Part shown: in pieces, positions 1 through 8,459 of the stretch
How positions within the stretch are numbered: the stretch's first letter is position 1
Layout: each line of letters opens with the position of its first letter
Assembly (NCBI RefSeq): GCF_001440405.1
Contig: NZ_LLXX01000011.1
Location: 1 to 33,211 of the forward strand
Source: Bradyrhizobium valentinum
GTDB taxonomy: Bacteria; Pseudomonadota; Alphaproteobacteria; Rhizobiales; Xanthobacteraceae
Direction of reading: 5' to 3'
DNA: 33,211 bases
Translations under genes and position numbers: made by a program
The notes under the pieces: model-generated
What the model was told of the DNA's origin: nothing
Database searches by the model: none
The model's input: the letters and a program-made list of their open reading frames with translations, nothing else

Positions 1-299
1 TCGGCGGCGGCCGGGGTGCGGCGGTCGGCGCGATCGTGGGTGCCACGACGGGAGCCGCGATTGGCGCCCAGGGCGAGCCGCGGCCCGGCGGTTATCGCTG
101 GTATCAGGGCGGTTGCTACATGGAACAGCCCGACGGCTGGGTCGCGGTTTCGCCGCGTTACTGCGGTGTCCAGGCACAATACGCACCTCCGCCGCCCCGG
201 TATTATGACGACACGCCACGCTGCATGCGCTCGCAGACCTATGATCCGCGCCGTGGCACGTTCATCGGCCGTGACGGCTACGAGCGCCCCTGCCCTTAA
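1..299 (+). CDS. Gly-rich small secreted protein with BA14K-like C-terminus (5' end outside window)
   Basis: The reading frame is already open at base 3 and stops with TAA at 297-299, so the start lies upstream of the window. The visible part begins with a Gly/Ala-rich stretch (GAAVGAIVGATTGAAIGA), which looks like a glycine zipper or membrane-spanning segment. A Pro/Tyr-rich region with several Cys follows. The end, with the pattern C-x5-YDP-x3-GT-x4-DGY-x3-C, resembles the C-terminal motif of BA14K-family proteins (small exported proteins of Brucella and Bradyrhizobium, first described as an immunoreactive antigen). The spaced cysteines suggest an extracytoplasmic location. An internal ATG at 36 would cut the Gly-rich segment, so I do not take it as the start. 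Function is unknown; the BA14K link rests on the motif only. Confidence 0.65.
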   Translation, partial: GGGRGAAVGAIVGATTGAAIGAQGEPRPGGYRWYQGGCYMEQPDGWVAVSPRYCGVQAQYAPPPPRYYDDTPRCMRSQTYDPRRGTFIGRDGYERPCP

Positions 300-327
300 G
301 ATTCAGGTCTTGATAATGCCGTCCGGG

Positions 328-365
328 CTAGAGTCCCGTTTCGATTCATCGAAACGGGACTCTAG
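328..365. terminator. Perfect 17-bp stem-loop between convergent genes
   Basis: Bases 328-344 and 349-365 are exact reverse complements around a 4-base loop (TTCA). The hairpin sits 28 bases after the stop of the upstream plus-strand gene and 22 bases before the end of the minus-strand thioesterase gene. It probably works as a bidirectional terminator. The flanks are only moderately T-rich (ATTCTTGATTT on the plus side). Confidence 0.6.
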
Positions 366-371
366 ATTCTT

Positions 372-423
372 GATTTGACGCGTTTTCTCAACGCGAACCG
401 GTTTCCACTTCGCTCGAAAACGC
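372..423. repeat. Bradyrhizobium-type dispersed palindromic repeat overlapping the thioesterase 3' end
   Basis: The stretch GATTTGACGCGTTTTCTCAA followed by an AACCGG core and GAAAACGCT has short inverted arms (GCGTTTTC near 381 and GAAAACGC near 415). I recognise it from memory as a sequence recurring between genes in Bradyrhizobium genomes. Here it overlaps the last 12 codons of the gene ending at 388. Confidence 0.55.
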
Positions 424-828
424 TTTAACCGGCTGCGGGCGGCCATTGTCGTCGATCGAGACGTAGGTGAAGTTGCCGTCGGTCACCAGGATCGACTGCA
501 ACTCCTTGCGGCGCACGACCCATGCTTCGAGATGGACCGTGATCGAGGTGCGCCCGACCCGCACCAGATTGGCGTAGACCGAAACGAGATCGCCGACATA
601 GACGGCTTTGCGGAAATTCATCGCCTCGATCGCGACCGTCACCGTGCGCGACTTGGCGATCTTGGAGGCGAACACGCCGCCGCCGATGTCCATCTGGCTC
701 AGCAGCCAGCCGCCAAAAATATCGCCATTGGCGTTGGTGTCGGCCGGCATCGCCAGCGTGCGGATGCAAAGATCGCCGCGCGGCTCGGTCTCGGTGTTGA
801 CCGGCGCGTGCACTTGGGTTTCCGTCAC
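388..828 (-). CDS. Acyl-CoA thioesterase, YciA-like hotdog fold
   Basis: A 146-residue hotdog-fold thioesterase that hydrolyses acyl-CoA to free acid and CoA in the cytosol. The family signature is visible at about residues 24-42 (MPADTNANGDIFGGWLLSQM), where the Asp in the NGDIFGGW segment corresponds to the catalytic acid of YciA. I chose the GTG at 828 because it overlaps the TGA of the upstream hydratase-dehydrogenase gene (GTGA, 4-base overlap), has a GGAGA ribosome site just upstream and gives the usual family length. The open frame continues to 1134, but that part is an out-of-frame reading of the upstream gene. It is the last gene of the beta-oxidation operon, consistent with relieving acyl-CoA build-up. 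The last 12 residues (KAFSSEVETGSR) are encoded by a dispersed repeat, so the natural C-terminus may have been replaced. Confidence 0.85.
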   Translation of the reverse strand: MTETQVHAPVNTETEPRGDLCIRTLAMPADTNANGDIFGGWLLSQMDIGGGVFASKIAKSRTVTVAIEAMNFRKAVYVGDLVSVYANLVRVGRTSITVHLEAWVVRRKELQSILVTDGNFTYVSIDDNGRPQPVKAFSSEVETGSR

Positions 829-2918
829 TTGAAAGTCTCCCAGCCGGCATCCGGCGTAAACCGGCCGCCAAACTTGTCGGTCAGGGCATCCAGAGTCGAG
901 ACCACGTTCTCCACGCCGCGGGTTCGCGCATAGTTCAAGGGACCGCCGCGGAACGGCGCGTAGCCCGTGCCGAAGATGACGGCGCCGTCGACCACATCGG
1001 CATTGTCGACGATGCCCTCGCGCAAGCAGGCGACGCAGACATTCGACATAGGCAGGATCAGCCGGTCGATCATTTCGGCCGACGGTTCCGACATCGCGAG
1101 CGCACCAGAAGTATCGGCCTTGCCATCCTTCCATGTGTAAAAACCCTTGCCGGTCTTGCGGCCGAGCTCGCCTCTCGCGACCTTGTCGCGCAACCAGGCG
1201 GGCGTCGATGGCAGCAGATCGCCGAATTTCGAACGCAGCATGTCGCCGACATCAAGGCAGATATCGAGGCCGACCTGATCGGCGAGCTCGATCGGGCCCA
1301 TCGGCATGCCGAATTTTTTCGCGGCGGCGTCGATCACGGTCTTGTCGATCTTCTCGTCGAGCATCAGCATCGCTTCGAGCATGTAGGGCGTCAGCGCGCG
1401 GTTGACGAGGAAGCCGGGCGACGATTTCACCGGCAGCGGCAGGCGATCGATGGCGCCGACGAAAGCGAGCGCCTCCTTCAGGAATTGCGGATCGGTGCCG
1501 TCATGGCTGACGACCTCGACAAGCTGCAGCCGGGATACCGGATTGAAGAAGTGCAAGCCGAGCAGCCGCTCCGGCTTCTCCAGCGTGGTACGCAGGTCCT
1601 GCAGCGGAATGCTGGACGTGTTGGTCGCCAGGATCGCACCGGGCTTCATCTTGGGCTCGAGGCCGGCATAGACCTTCTGCTTCAGCTCCAGCTTTTCCGG
1701 TACCGCTTCAATGATGAGATCGGCGTTGCGGACGCCTTCGGCCTGCATGTCCGGCATCAGCCGGTCGAGCGCATCGCGCACGGCGGTGCGCTTGCGCAGG
1801 ATCTTGCCGTAGAAATCGGCGGCACGCTTGATCGCGCCCGCAATCGGCTCCGGCTTCATGTCGGCGAGCGTCACCCGCAAATTCTGGCCGGCGCACCAGG
1901 CGGCAATGTCGCCGCCCATCGCACCGGCGCCGATGACGTGAACGTGCTCGATCTTGTTGCCGTCTCCTGCGAGCTTCTTCATTTGCTCGCGCAGGAAAAA
2001 TACGCGGATCAAATTCTGCGCGGTCGGCGTCACCATCAATTTGGCAAACGACGCCTTCTCGGCGTTGAGCATCGCCGCCCGGTCGCCGCCATGCTTTTCC
2101 CAGAGATCGATCAGCGCGTACGGCGCGGGATAATGCGTTTCCGGCGCGGCCTTGCCGGCCTCGCTGCGCATCCGCGAGGCAAGGAAGCCCCTTACGGGAC
2201 CGAGCGAAAAGACAGCGTTGAGGAATCCGGGCCGCGCACGCTTGAGGCGGCCGGACACGGCGTCCTTGACGGCATTGCGCACGTGACGCTCCTGCGTCAC
2301 GGCGTCGACCAGCCCCAGCGATTTCGCTTTGCGCGCATCGATGGTCTTGCCGGTCAGCATCAGCGGCATGGCCTGCATCGGATTGACGAGCTGCGTGAAG
2401 CGCACGGTGCCGCCAAGGCCGGGATGCAGGCCGAGCATCACTTCGGGAAAACCAAACCGCGCGTCCTCGATCGCAATCCGCATCTGGCAGGCCAGCGCCA
2501 CTTCGAGGCCGCCGCCGAGGCAGAAGCCGTGGACCACGGCCACGCTCGGAACCCGCAAGGCCTCCAGGCGGTCGATCACGGCATGGGCGCGGCCGATCTC
2601 GGTCTCGACTGCGCCTACGTCGGTTGCGCCGCGAAACGCGTTGACGTCGGCGCCCGCAATGAAGCCGGACTTCTTGGCGGAGCGGATGACGAGACCCGTC
2701 GGCCGCTGGCCTTCGAGCTCGGTTATTACCTTGTCCAATTCCTCGATCAGATCTGCCGAGAGCGTATTGGCGCTGGTGCCCTCGCGATCGAACAGCAGCC
2801 AGGCGACGCCGTCGCCATCGCGGGTCAGCTTGAAATTTTTGTACGGGCCACCGGCATCGGGTTCGGGTCCGAGTTCGAGCACGCGATCGCCGAGAACGTT
2901 CATGATCTGCGAATCCAT
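825..2918 (-). CDS. Bifunctional enoyl-CoA hydratase / 3-hydroxyacyl-CoA dehydrogenase (FadB/FadJ type)
   Basis: A 697-residue multifunctional beta-oxidation enzyme. The N-terminal crotonase domain (about 25-210) keeps both catalytic glutamates, Glu139 in GGGLEVALAC and Glu159 in FGFPEVMLG, plus the oxyanion-hole segment FIAGADVNAF. The NAD-binding domain begins near 325 with VIGAGAMGGDIA. GLHFFNPVSRLQLVEVV carries the dehydrogenase catalytic His, and two C-terminal helical 3HCDH domains follow. Length matches the FadJ/FadB family. The chosen ATG at 2918 lies two bases after the thiolase TGA; an upstream in-frame codon at 2969 would extend into the thiolase gene and adds nothing conserved. 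The stop overlaps the thioesterase GTG start. Together with the adjacent thiolase it should form a trifunctional-type complex performing steps 2-4 of fatty-acid oxidation. Confidence 0.92.
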   Translation of the reverse strand: MDSQIMNVLGDRVLELGPEPDAGGPYKNFKLTRDGDGVAWLLFDREGTSANTLSADLIEELDKVITELEGQRPTGLVIRSAKKSGFIAGADVNAFRGATDVGAVETEIGRAHAVIDRLEALRVPSVAVVHGFCLGGGLEVALACQMRIAIEDARFGFPEVMLGLHPGLGGTVRFTQLVNPMQAMPLMLTGKTIDARKAKSLGLVDAVTQERHVRNAVKDAVSGRLKRARPGFLNAVFSLGPVRGFLASRMRSEAGKAAPETHYPAPYALIDLWEKHGGDRAAMLNAEKASFAKLMVTPTAQNLIRVFFLREQMKKLAGDGNKIEHVHVIGAGAMGGDIAAWCAGQNLRVTLADMKPEPIAGAIKRAADFYGKILRKRTAVRDALDRLMPDMQAEGVRNADLIIEAVPEKLELKQKVYAGLEPKMKPGAILATNTSSIPLQDLRTTLEKPERLLGLHFFNPVSRLQLVEVVSHDGTDPQFLKEALAFVGAIDRLPLPVKSSPGFLVNRALTPYMLEAMLMLDEKIDKTVIDAAAKKFGMPMGPIELADQVGLDICLDVGDMLRSKFGDLLPSTPAWLRDKVARGELGRKTGKGFYTWKDGKADTSGALAMSEPSAEMIDRLILPMSNVCVACLREGIVDNADVVDGAVIFGTGYAPFRGGPLNYARTRGVENVVSTLDALTDKFGGRFTPDAGWETFK

Positions 2919-2920
2919 GA

Positions 2921-4204
2921 TCACACCGTCTCTATCAGCATCGCACCGCCCTGACCGCCGCCGATGCATTCGGTGGCGATGCCGCGCCTGGTGCCCAATC
3001 GTTTCATGGCATTGACGAGATGCAGCACAATGCGGTTGCCGCTGCAGCCCACGGGATGGCCGAGGCTGATCGCGCCGCCGTCGACGTTCAATTTACCCTG
3101 GTCGAGTTCGCCGGCCGCGCCGTCGAGGCCGAGAATTTCCTTGCAGAATTTCTCATCGTTCCAGGCGGCAAGACAGCCGAGCACCTGCGTCGCAAACGCC
3201 TCGTTCAATTCCCAGGTCTCGATATCGGAAAGCGTCAGCTCGTTGCGCTTCAATAGCTCGGTTGCCGACAGCACCGGGCCCAGACCCATGATGCCGGGAT
3301 CGAGCGCCGACCACTGGCTATCGAGAATGACCGCCTTCGGCGTCAGCCCGTGTTTGGCGACGACCTCTTCGGAGGCGAGGATCACCCACGATGCGCCGTC
3401 GGTGATCTGCGAGGAATTGCCGGCGGTGACCTTGCCCCAGGGACGCTCGAACACCGGCTTCAGTTTTGACAAACTCTCCGGCGTCGAGTCAGGCCGCACG
3501 CCATCGTCATGATCATAGAACTTTCCGTCGCGTGCAAATGCGGCTTCGACCTCGCCCTTGAGCCAGCCCTCCGACTGCGCCTTTGCCAGCCGCTTGTGGC
3601 TTTCGGCGGCATAGGCATCCGACTGTGCGCGGGTGACGCCGAAAAGATGCCCGACCACTTCCGCGGTCTGGCCCATGTTGAGTTCGGTGATGGGGTCGGT
3701 GAGCCCGCGCTCCAGCCCAATGATCGGCTTGAAATAGCTCGGCTTCACTTTCAGCGCGGCCATGATCTTTGCGCCGATGCCCTTGGCGCCGGCAACGCCG
3801 GCGAACCAGCGCACCCCCTGTTGCGGCCACACCAGCGGCGCGTGGCTCAGCGCCTCGGCGCCGCCCGCCAGAATAAGGTCTGAGACGCCCTCGCGGATGT
3901 AGCGGTAAGCTGTGTCGATCGACTGCATGCCGGAGCCGCAATTGATCTGCACGGTGAAGGCGACCATCTTCTCGCCCATGCCGAGCCGCAGCGCGGCGAC
4001 CCGGGCCGGGTTCATCTCGTCGGCAATGACATTGACGCAGCCGAGGATGACCTGGTCGAAGGCGTCAGGCGCGAAAGGCTGCCGCGCCAATAGCGGCCGG
4101 CCGCATTGCACGGCGAGATCGACCGGGGTGAACGGCCCGGGACCGGAGCGCGCTTTCAGGAACGGCGTCCGGCTGCCGTCGACAATATAAACCGGTCTTG
4201 CCAT
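2921..4204 (-). CDS. Acetyl-CoA C-acyltransferase (3-ketoacyl-CoA thiolase, FadI-like)
   Basis: A 427-residue thiolase that cleaves 3-ketoacyl-CoA with CoA to give acetyl-CoA and a shortened acyl-CoA. The nucleophile is Cys89 in INCGSGMQSID. The catalytic His is His383 in GGAISLGHPVGCSGNR and the second Cys is Cys413 in ECIGGGQGGAML. The length, and the longer loop domain with ERGLTDPITELNMGQTAE, resemble the FadI/trifunctional-beta branch rather than short biosynthetic thiolases. The ATG at 4204 shares its A with the preceding TGA (TGATG), so translation is probably coupled to the acyl-CoA dehydrogenase. The hydratase-dehydrogenase follows two bases later. Confidence 0.92.
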   Translation of the reverse strand: MARPVYIVDGSRTPFLKARSGPGPFTPVDLAVQCGRPLLARQPFAPDAFDQVILGCVNVIADEMNPARVAALRLGMGEKMVAFTVQINCGSGMQSIDTAYRYIREGVSDLILAGGAEALSHAPLVWPQQGVRWFAGVAGAKGIGAKIMAALKVKPSYFKPIIGLERGLTDPITELNMGQTAEVVGHLFGVTRAQSDAYAAESHKRLAKAQSEGWLKGEVEAAFARDGKFYDHDDGVRPDSTPESLSKLKPVFERPWGKVTAGNSSQITDGASWVILASEEVVAKHGLTPKAVILDSQWSALDPGIMGLGPVLSATELLKRNELTLSDIETWELNEAFATQVLGCLAAWNDEKFCKEILGLDGAAGELDQGKLNVDGGAISLGHPVGCSGNRIVLHLVNAMKRLGTRRGIATECIGGGQGGAMLIETV

Positions 4205-6471
4205 CAGCCCGCCGCCCTCTGCTCACCCAGTTCCTGGAAGAACTGATGCACGTCGGCGCCCTTCCTGTAAATCGGCGACAATGCCTCAGGTGCGAAATCG
4301 TCGACCTCGATCACCTTCGCAACGGCTTCATGCGCCGCCTGCAGCTTCTCGCCGTCGGCTTGGGTGATGACGCCCCTCTTCACTGCTTCCTTCCAGTCAT
4401 GCAGGCGCGCGGCGCGCATCTGTTTGGCAACATCCTCTGCGGCTGTTACCAGCAGGAATGCCTTCTCCAGCCGCGCGATGCCGCCATCGTCGTCGACGGC
4501 GGAGAGATCCGCGGTGAGCCGGTCGCGTGCCGCCGACGGCTCAAGCACGAGCTGCGCGCATTGATGTACGACGCGGTCGGACGGGCCGATTACCCTTGCG
4601 CCGAGCGGCTGGATCAGGAGTTTCAGGATGATTGCTACGAACCGGTTCGGCAGGTTGGCGAGGATTTCGGCAAAGCGGTTCTCGATGGTCTTGAAGCCGC
4701 TCGCCATGCACCATTCGAGCGCGGCGAAATCTTCCTTCTGCCGTCCCTCGTCCTGCCAGCGCTTTAGCGCCGCCGACAACAGGTAGAGTTCGGACAGGAT
4801 ATCGCCGAACCGGGCCGAAAGCATTTCCTTGCGCTTGAGCGCACCGCCGAGCGTGAGCAGTGCCATGTCGGCGCATAATGCAAACGCCGATGAGTAGCGC
4901 GAGAGCTGGCGATAGAATCGCGTCGCCTCGCCGGCATCGGGTGCGGGCGCAAACAGCCCGCCGCTCCAGCTTCGGCCCCAGGCGCGGAACATGGTCTTGA
5001 AGCTGTGGCCGACATGTTTCCAGAACGCCCGGTCGAAGGCGTCGAGCCCCTTGGCACGGTCGGCTTCACCCAGCGCATTCATCTCGTCGAGCAGGAATGG
5101 ATGAGCGCGGATCGCGCCTTGGCCAAACACGATGAGATTTCGCGTGAGGATATTGGCGCCCTCGACGGTGATGCCGACCGGCACCGCGCGATAGAGATTG
5201 CCCATATAATTCTGCGGCCCGTCGATTACGGCCTTGCCGCCATGGATGTCCATGGCGTCGTCGATCACGATCCGCATCCGCTCGGTCGCGTGCAGCTTCA
5301 TGATGCCGGAAATGACGGCGGGATGATGCCCCTGATTGAGCGCCGCACAGGTCAGCCGTCGCGCGGCGTCGAGCAGATAGGCCGTGCCGGCGATCCGGGC
5401 GAGCGGCTCCTCGATGCCTTCGAACTTGCTGATAGAGATTCCGAACTGCTCGCGGATGCGGGCATAGGCGCCGGTGGTGCGCGCTGCATAGGCCGCGCCC
5501 GCCGCGGACAATGACGGCAGCGAGATGCCGCGGCCGGCGGCAAGCGCCGTCATCAGCATCTTCCAGCCCTCACCTAACCGCTCCTGTCCGCCGATGATGT
5601 AATCCATCGGGATAAAGACGTCGCGGCCCCAGTTCGGGCCGTTCTGGAACATCTGCATCGCCGGCAGGTGGCGGCGGCCGATCTCGACGCCGGGCAGGTC
5701 GGTCGGGATCAGCGCGACCGTAATGCCGAGGTCTTCCTGATCTCCCACGAGATGATCGGGATCATAGGCCTTGAAGGCAAGACCGAGCAGCGTCGCGACC
5801 GGGCCAAGCGTGATGTAGCGCTTGTGCCAGTTCAGCCGCAGGCCGAGCACTTCGCGGCCCTCGAAATTGCCTCTGCAGATGATGCCGGTGTCGACCATCG
5901 ACGCGGCGTCGGATCCCGCTTCCGGGCTGGTCAGGCCAAAGCAGGGAATGTCAGTGCCTTCGGCAAGCCGCGGCAACCATTTCTGCTGCTGCTCGCTGGT
6001 GCCAAAGCGCATCAGCAGTTCGCCCGGCCCGAGCGAGTTCGGCACCATCACGGTGACGGCCGCGGTCAGCGATCGCGAGGAAAGTTTTCGCACCACTTCC
6101 GAATGCGCATAGGGCGAGAAGCCCAGCCCGCCAAACTCCTTCGGGATAATCATGCCGAAAAATTTGTGGCGCTTGATGAAGGCCCATACCTCCGGCGGCA
6201 GGTCGCGCCATTCCCAATTGATCTTCCATTCGTCGAGCATGGCGCAGAGCTCGTCGACCGGGCCGTTGAGAAACGCCTTTTCCTCATCAGTCAGCGTCGC
6301 CGGCGCTGTCGCCAGCAATTTCGACCAGTCGGGATTGCCCGTGAAGAGGTCGGCATCCCACCAGACGTCGCCCGCTTCGAGCGCCTCGCGCTCGGTGTCG
6401 GACATCGCGGGCATGGCGCCACGCGCGAAAGCGAAGATCGGCTTGCTGATGAAATCGCGGCGGAAGCTCAT
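4204..6471 (-). CDS. fadE: Acyl-CoA dehydrogenase, FadE family (DUF1974 C-terminus)
   Basis: A 755-residue FAD-dependent acyl-CoA dehydrogenase catalysing the first oxidation step of fatty-acid breakdown. The N-terminal region PAMSDTEREALEAGDVWW, the middle-domain motif FGLTSPEAGSD (about 178-188), the segment ITVEGANILTRN with Glu437 at the position expected for the catalytic base, and the FGQGAIRAHPF segment are all typical of FadE. The ATG at 6471 is preceded by GAGGAGG seven bases upstream; an in-frame codon at 6510 has no such site. Unlike E. coli FadE, no hydrophobic N-terminal segment precedes the conserved part, so this version looks soluble or peripherally attached. It is the first gene of the four-gene beta-oxidation operon. 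I see no obvious FadR-type operator in the 256 bases upstream. Confidence 0.9.
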   Translation of the reverse strand: MSFRRDFISKPIFAFARGAMPAMSDTEREALEAGDVWWDADLFTGNPDWSKLLATAPATLTDEEKAFLNGPVDELCAMLDEWKINWEWRDLPPEVWAFIKRHKFFGMIIPKEFGGLGFSPYAHSEVVRKLSSRSLTAAVTVMVPNSLGPGELLMRFGTSEQQQKWLPRLAEGTDIPCFGLTSPEAGSDAASMVDTGIICRGNFEGREVLGLRLNWHKRYITLGPVATLLGLAFKAYDPDHLVGDQEDLGITVALIPTDLPGVEIGRRHLPAMQMFQNGPNWGRDVFIPMDYIIGGQERLGEGWKMLMTALAAGRGISLPSLSAAGAAYAARTTGAYARIREQFGISISKFEGIEEPLARIAGTAYLLDAARRLTCAALNQGHHPAVISGIMKLHATERMRIVIDDAMDIHGGKAVIDGPQNYMGNLYRAVPVGITVEGANILTRNLIVFGQGAIRAHPFLLDEMNALGEADRAKGLDAFDRAFWKHVGHSFKTMFRAWGRSWSGGLFAPAPDAGEATRFYRQLSRYSSAFALCADMALLTLGGALKRKEMLSARFGDILSELYLLSAALKRWQDEGRQKEDFAALEWCMASGFKTIENRFAEILANLPNRFVAIILKLLIQPLGARVIGPSDRVVHQCAQLVLEPSAARDRLTADLSAVDDDGGIARLEKAFLLVTAAEDVAKQMRAARLHDWKEAVKRGVITQADGEKLQAAHEAVAKVIEVDDFAPEALSPIYRKGADVHQFFQELGEQRAAG

Positions 6472-6727
6472 GGCGACCTCCTCATGATCGGGGACGCGAC
6501 GTTGCGCCACACCTGTGCCAAACGTCGGATCATCCTAGCTGAAAAGCGTGGGATTCGGGGCAGTTTGCACCGGGAATGAAGCGAAATTGATAAACCGGGA
6601 GATAACGGCTGACGTCCCGGACCCGTTCCAGTGCGGCTGCATTATCCGGCGTTTGAGACCGGTTAGGCTGGCGCGAGCCACACGAAATGGTCTTCGCCTG
6701 GCAACCCGCGCGGGCAGACATGCTGAT

Positions 6728-6994
6728 CTACAAATAACGCCCGCCGCGTCTTCGTTCGTTGGGAACGAATACGGCAAACACCTCCCTGACGCGAACGGCA
6801 GGCGTGACGTCGCGAGTAAAGCGAACCTCCGCGGTTGCCGAAGTTTCCTCCACCCGAGGCGCATAAATGGCGCTCCCGTACAGCGATCCATCGAACCGCA
6901 AATTGCTCTCGTCGTCGGTGAGATAAGCGTTTGAAACAAACAACAATACGAGTAACGCCGATCCGACGTAGGTAAAATATTTGAAAATAGGCAT
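6728..6994 (-). CDS. Small conserved membrane-anchored protein, function unknown
   Basis: An 88-residue protein starting MPIFKYFTYVGSALLVLLFV, with one N-terminal hydrophobic segment (about 5-24) that could be a signal anchor. A short polar region with the pattern DDESNLRFDGSLYGSAIYAP and a basic C-terminus follow. I recall similar short proteins starting MPIFKYF in Bradyrhizobium, where they are common and uncharacterised. The ATG at 6994 has GGGAGG about ten bases upstream, which fixes the start; the longer open frame to 7186 runs into repeat sequence. The gene is monocistronic. It probably faces the periplasm, but no function can be inferred. Confidence 0.7.
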   Translation of the reverse strand: MPIFKYFTYVGSALLVLLFVSNAYLTDDESNLRFDGSLYGSAIYAPRVEETSATAEVRFTRDVTPAVRVREVFAVFVPNERRRGGRYL

Positions 6995-7141
6995 TGATAG
7001 ACGAGCCTCCCTTCCTGGAAAGAAGGGTGCGCTGCGCGCAATAAAGCTGAGGTTTAAGGCGCCCAGCTTTTGCCGGAACAGTTGGCTGCCGGTTGCCAAT
7101 CTATGACGAATTTTAATGAATTGAAGCGGATTCTCTTTCGC

Positions 7142-7206
7142 CGTCATTCCGTGGCTCGCGCAGCGAGAGCTCCGATGCGCAAGCAATTGCGCATCGGAGA
7201 ATGACG
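7142..7206. repeat. Nested palindromic intergenic repeat
   Basis: Inner arms 7170-7182 and 7187-7199 are perfect 13-base complements around GCAA. Outer arms CGTCATTC (7142-7149) and GAATGACG (7199-7206) also pair. The element lies between the end of the SMP-30-like gene (7236) and the start of the small membrane protein gene (6994), and resembles REP-like elements of this genus. Confidence 0.6.
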
Positions 7207-7235
7207 ATGGGATGACGCGTGAAGAGGCGGATCGA

Positions 7236-8459
7236 TCAACCCGGTCCTGCGCCCTGCGTGGCCGTATACACGGCGTAGAGCGACTGGCTCGCGGCCATGA
7301 ACAGGCGGTTACGCTTGGGGCCGCCGAAGCAGATGTTGCCGCACACTTCGGGCAGGCGGATCCGGCCGATCAGCTTGCCATCCGGCGACCACACCGTCAC
7401 GCCACTATAGCCGACGGCGCGGCCGGCGTTGCTCGAGCACCAGACATTGCCGTTGACGTCGCAGCGTACGCCGTCCGGTCCGCATTTCACGCCGTCGACC
7501 ATGAAATCGCTGAACCGCTTGTGGTTGGTGAGCTTGCTGTCGGTGCCGACATCGAACACGAACATGTCGCCCTTGCCGCCCGCACCGGTATCGCCCGGTC
7601 CCTTGCCGGTAGAGGCGACGTACAGCTTCTTGTAATCGGGCGAGAAGCAGAGGCCGTTGGGATCGGGCACCTGCTCCTCGGTCACCACGAGGTCGACGCG
7701 GCCGGAAGGATCGATGCGATAGCAGTTGGTCGGCAATTCGCGCTTGCTCGGCACGAAGCCGGCTGGCTGGCCGATCCGCGGGTTGAGCTTGCCAGCAGCG
7801 TTGCTCGGACCTCCCGCGACGTCGGGCTCACCCTCATAGAGCATGCCGCCATAGGGCGGATCGGTGAACCAGTAGCTGCCATCGGGATGCGCGACGACGT
7901 CGTTCGGCGAGTTGAGCTTCTTGCCGTTGTAGGAGTCGGCCAGCACGGTCGCCGTGCCGTCGTGTTCATAGCGCACGACACGGCGGGTGAGATGTTCGCA
8001 GGAGAGCTGTCGCCCCTGGAAGTCGAACGAGTTGCCGTTTGAGTTGTTGGAGGGCGTGCGGAAGACGCTGACGTGACCGTCATCCTCCGACCATCGCATC
8101 TGCCGGTTGTTGGGGATGTCGCTCCACAGGAGATAACGGCCCTGCGCGCTCCAGGCCGGACCTTCCGCCCACAACAGCCCGGTATGAAGGCGCTTGATCG
8201 CGGTGTTGGGCTGGGCGAGATTGTTGAAAGATGGATCGACGGCGATGATGTCGGGATCCCAGAAATAGGTGGTCGGCGCGCCTCGCGGACCGAAATCACG
8301 CGGCGGGCTGGTGATCGTCGACGGCGGCGCCACCGGGCCGCTCTGGGCCAGCGCGCCGCTGACCCCTGCCACGGTGGCGCCGGCACAGGCGGCCAGGCCG
8401 TGGACAAGGGTTCGTCGTGAAATCGTGAGTTCTTGATCGCGCCCCTCTTGGCGTGTCAT
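7236..8459 (-). CDS. Tat-exported SMP-30/gluconolactonase/LRE-family protein
   Basis: A 407-residue six-bladed beta-propeller of the SMP-30/gluconolactonase family, whose members are metal-dependent sugar lactonases or esterases. Signature stretches include GPAWSAQGRYLLWSDIPNNR, the metal-site segment LNSPNDVVAHPDGSYWFTDP and VPDPNGLCFSPDYKKLYV. The N-terminus has a twin-arginine motif (Ser14-Arg15-Arg16-Thr-Leu) followed by a hydrophobic segment ending in GALA at about residue 38, so it should be exported folded to the periplasm. The ATG at 8459 has GGGAGG seven bases upstream. No sugar-metabolism gene lies nearby, so the substrate is unknown; the product could be a lactonase acting on plant-derived lactones. 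Confidence 0.88.
   Translation of the reverse strand: MTRQEGRDQELTISRRTLVHGLAACAGATVAGVSGALAQSGPVAPPSTITSPPRDFGPRGAPTTYFWDPDIIAVDPSFNNLAQPNTAIKRLHTGLLWAEGPAWSAQGRYLLWSDIPNNRQMRWSEDDGHVSVFRTPSNNSNGNSFDFQGRQLSCEHLTRRVVRYEHDGTATVLADSYNGKKLNSPNDVVAHPDGSYWFTDPPYGGMLYEGEPDVAGGPSNAAGKLNPRIGQPAGFVPSKRELPTNCYRIDPSGRVDLVVTEEQVPDPNGLCFSPDYKKLYVASTGKGPGDTGAGGKGDMFVFDVGTDSKLTNHKRFSDFMVDGVKCGPDGVRCDVNGNVWCSSNAGRAVGYSGVTVWSPDGKLIGRIRLPEVCGNICFGGPKRNRLFMAASQSLYAVYTATQGAGPG

Noticed and set aside
829..1134. N-terminal extension of the thioesterase frame
   Set aside because: It is an alternate-frame reading of the upstream gene's 3' end; GTG 828 with a GTGA overlap and a ribosome site explains the start.
1485..2954. 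Long plus-strand open frame (489 codons) opposite the hydratase-dehydrogenase gene
   Set aside because: It mirrors a clearly conserved gene, has no ribosome site and no recognisable motif; long antisense frames are expected in GC-rich DNA.
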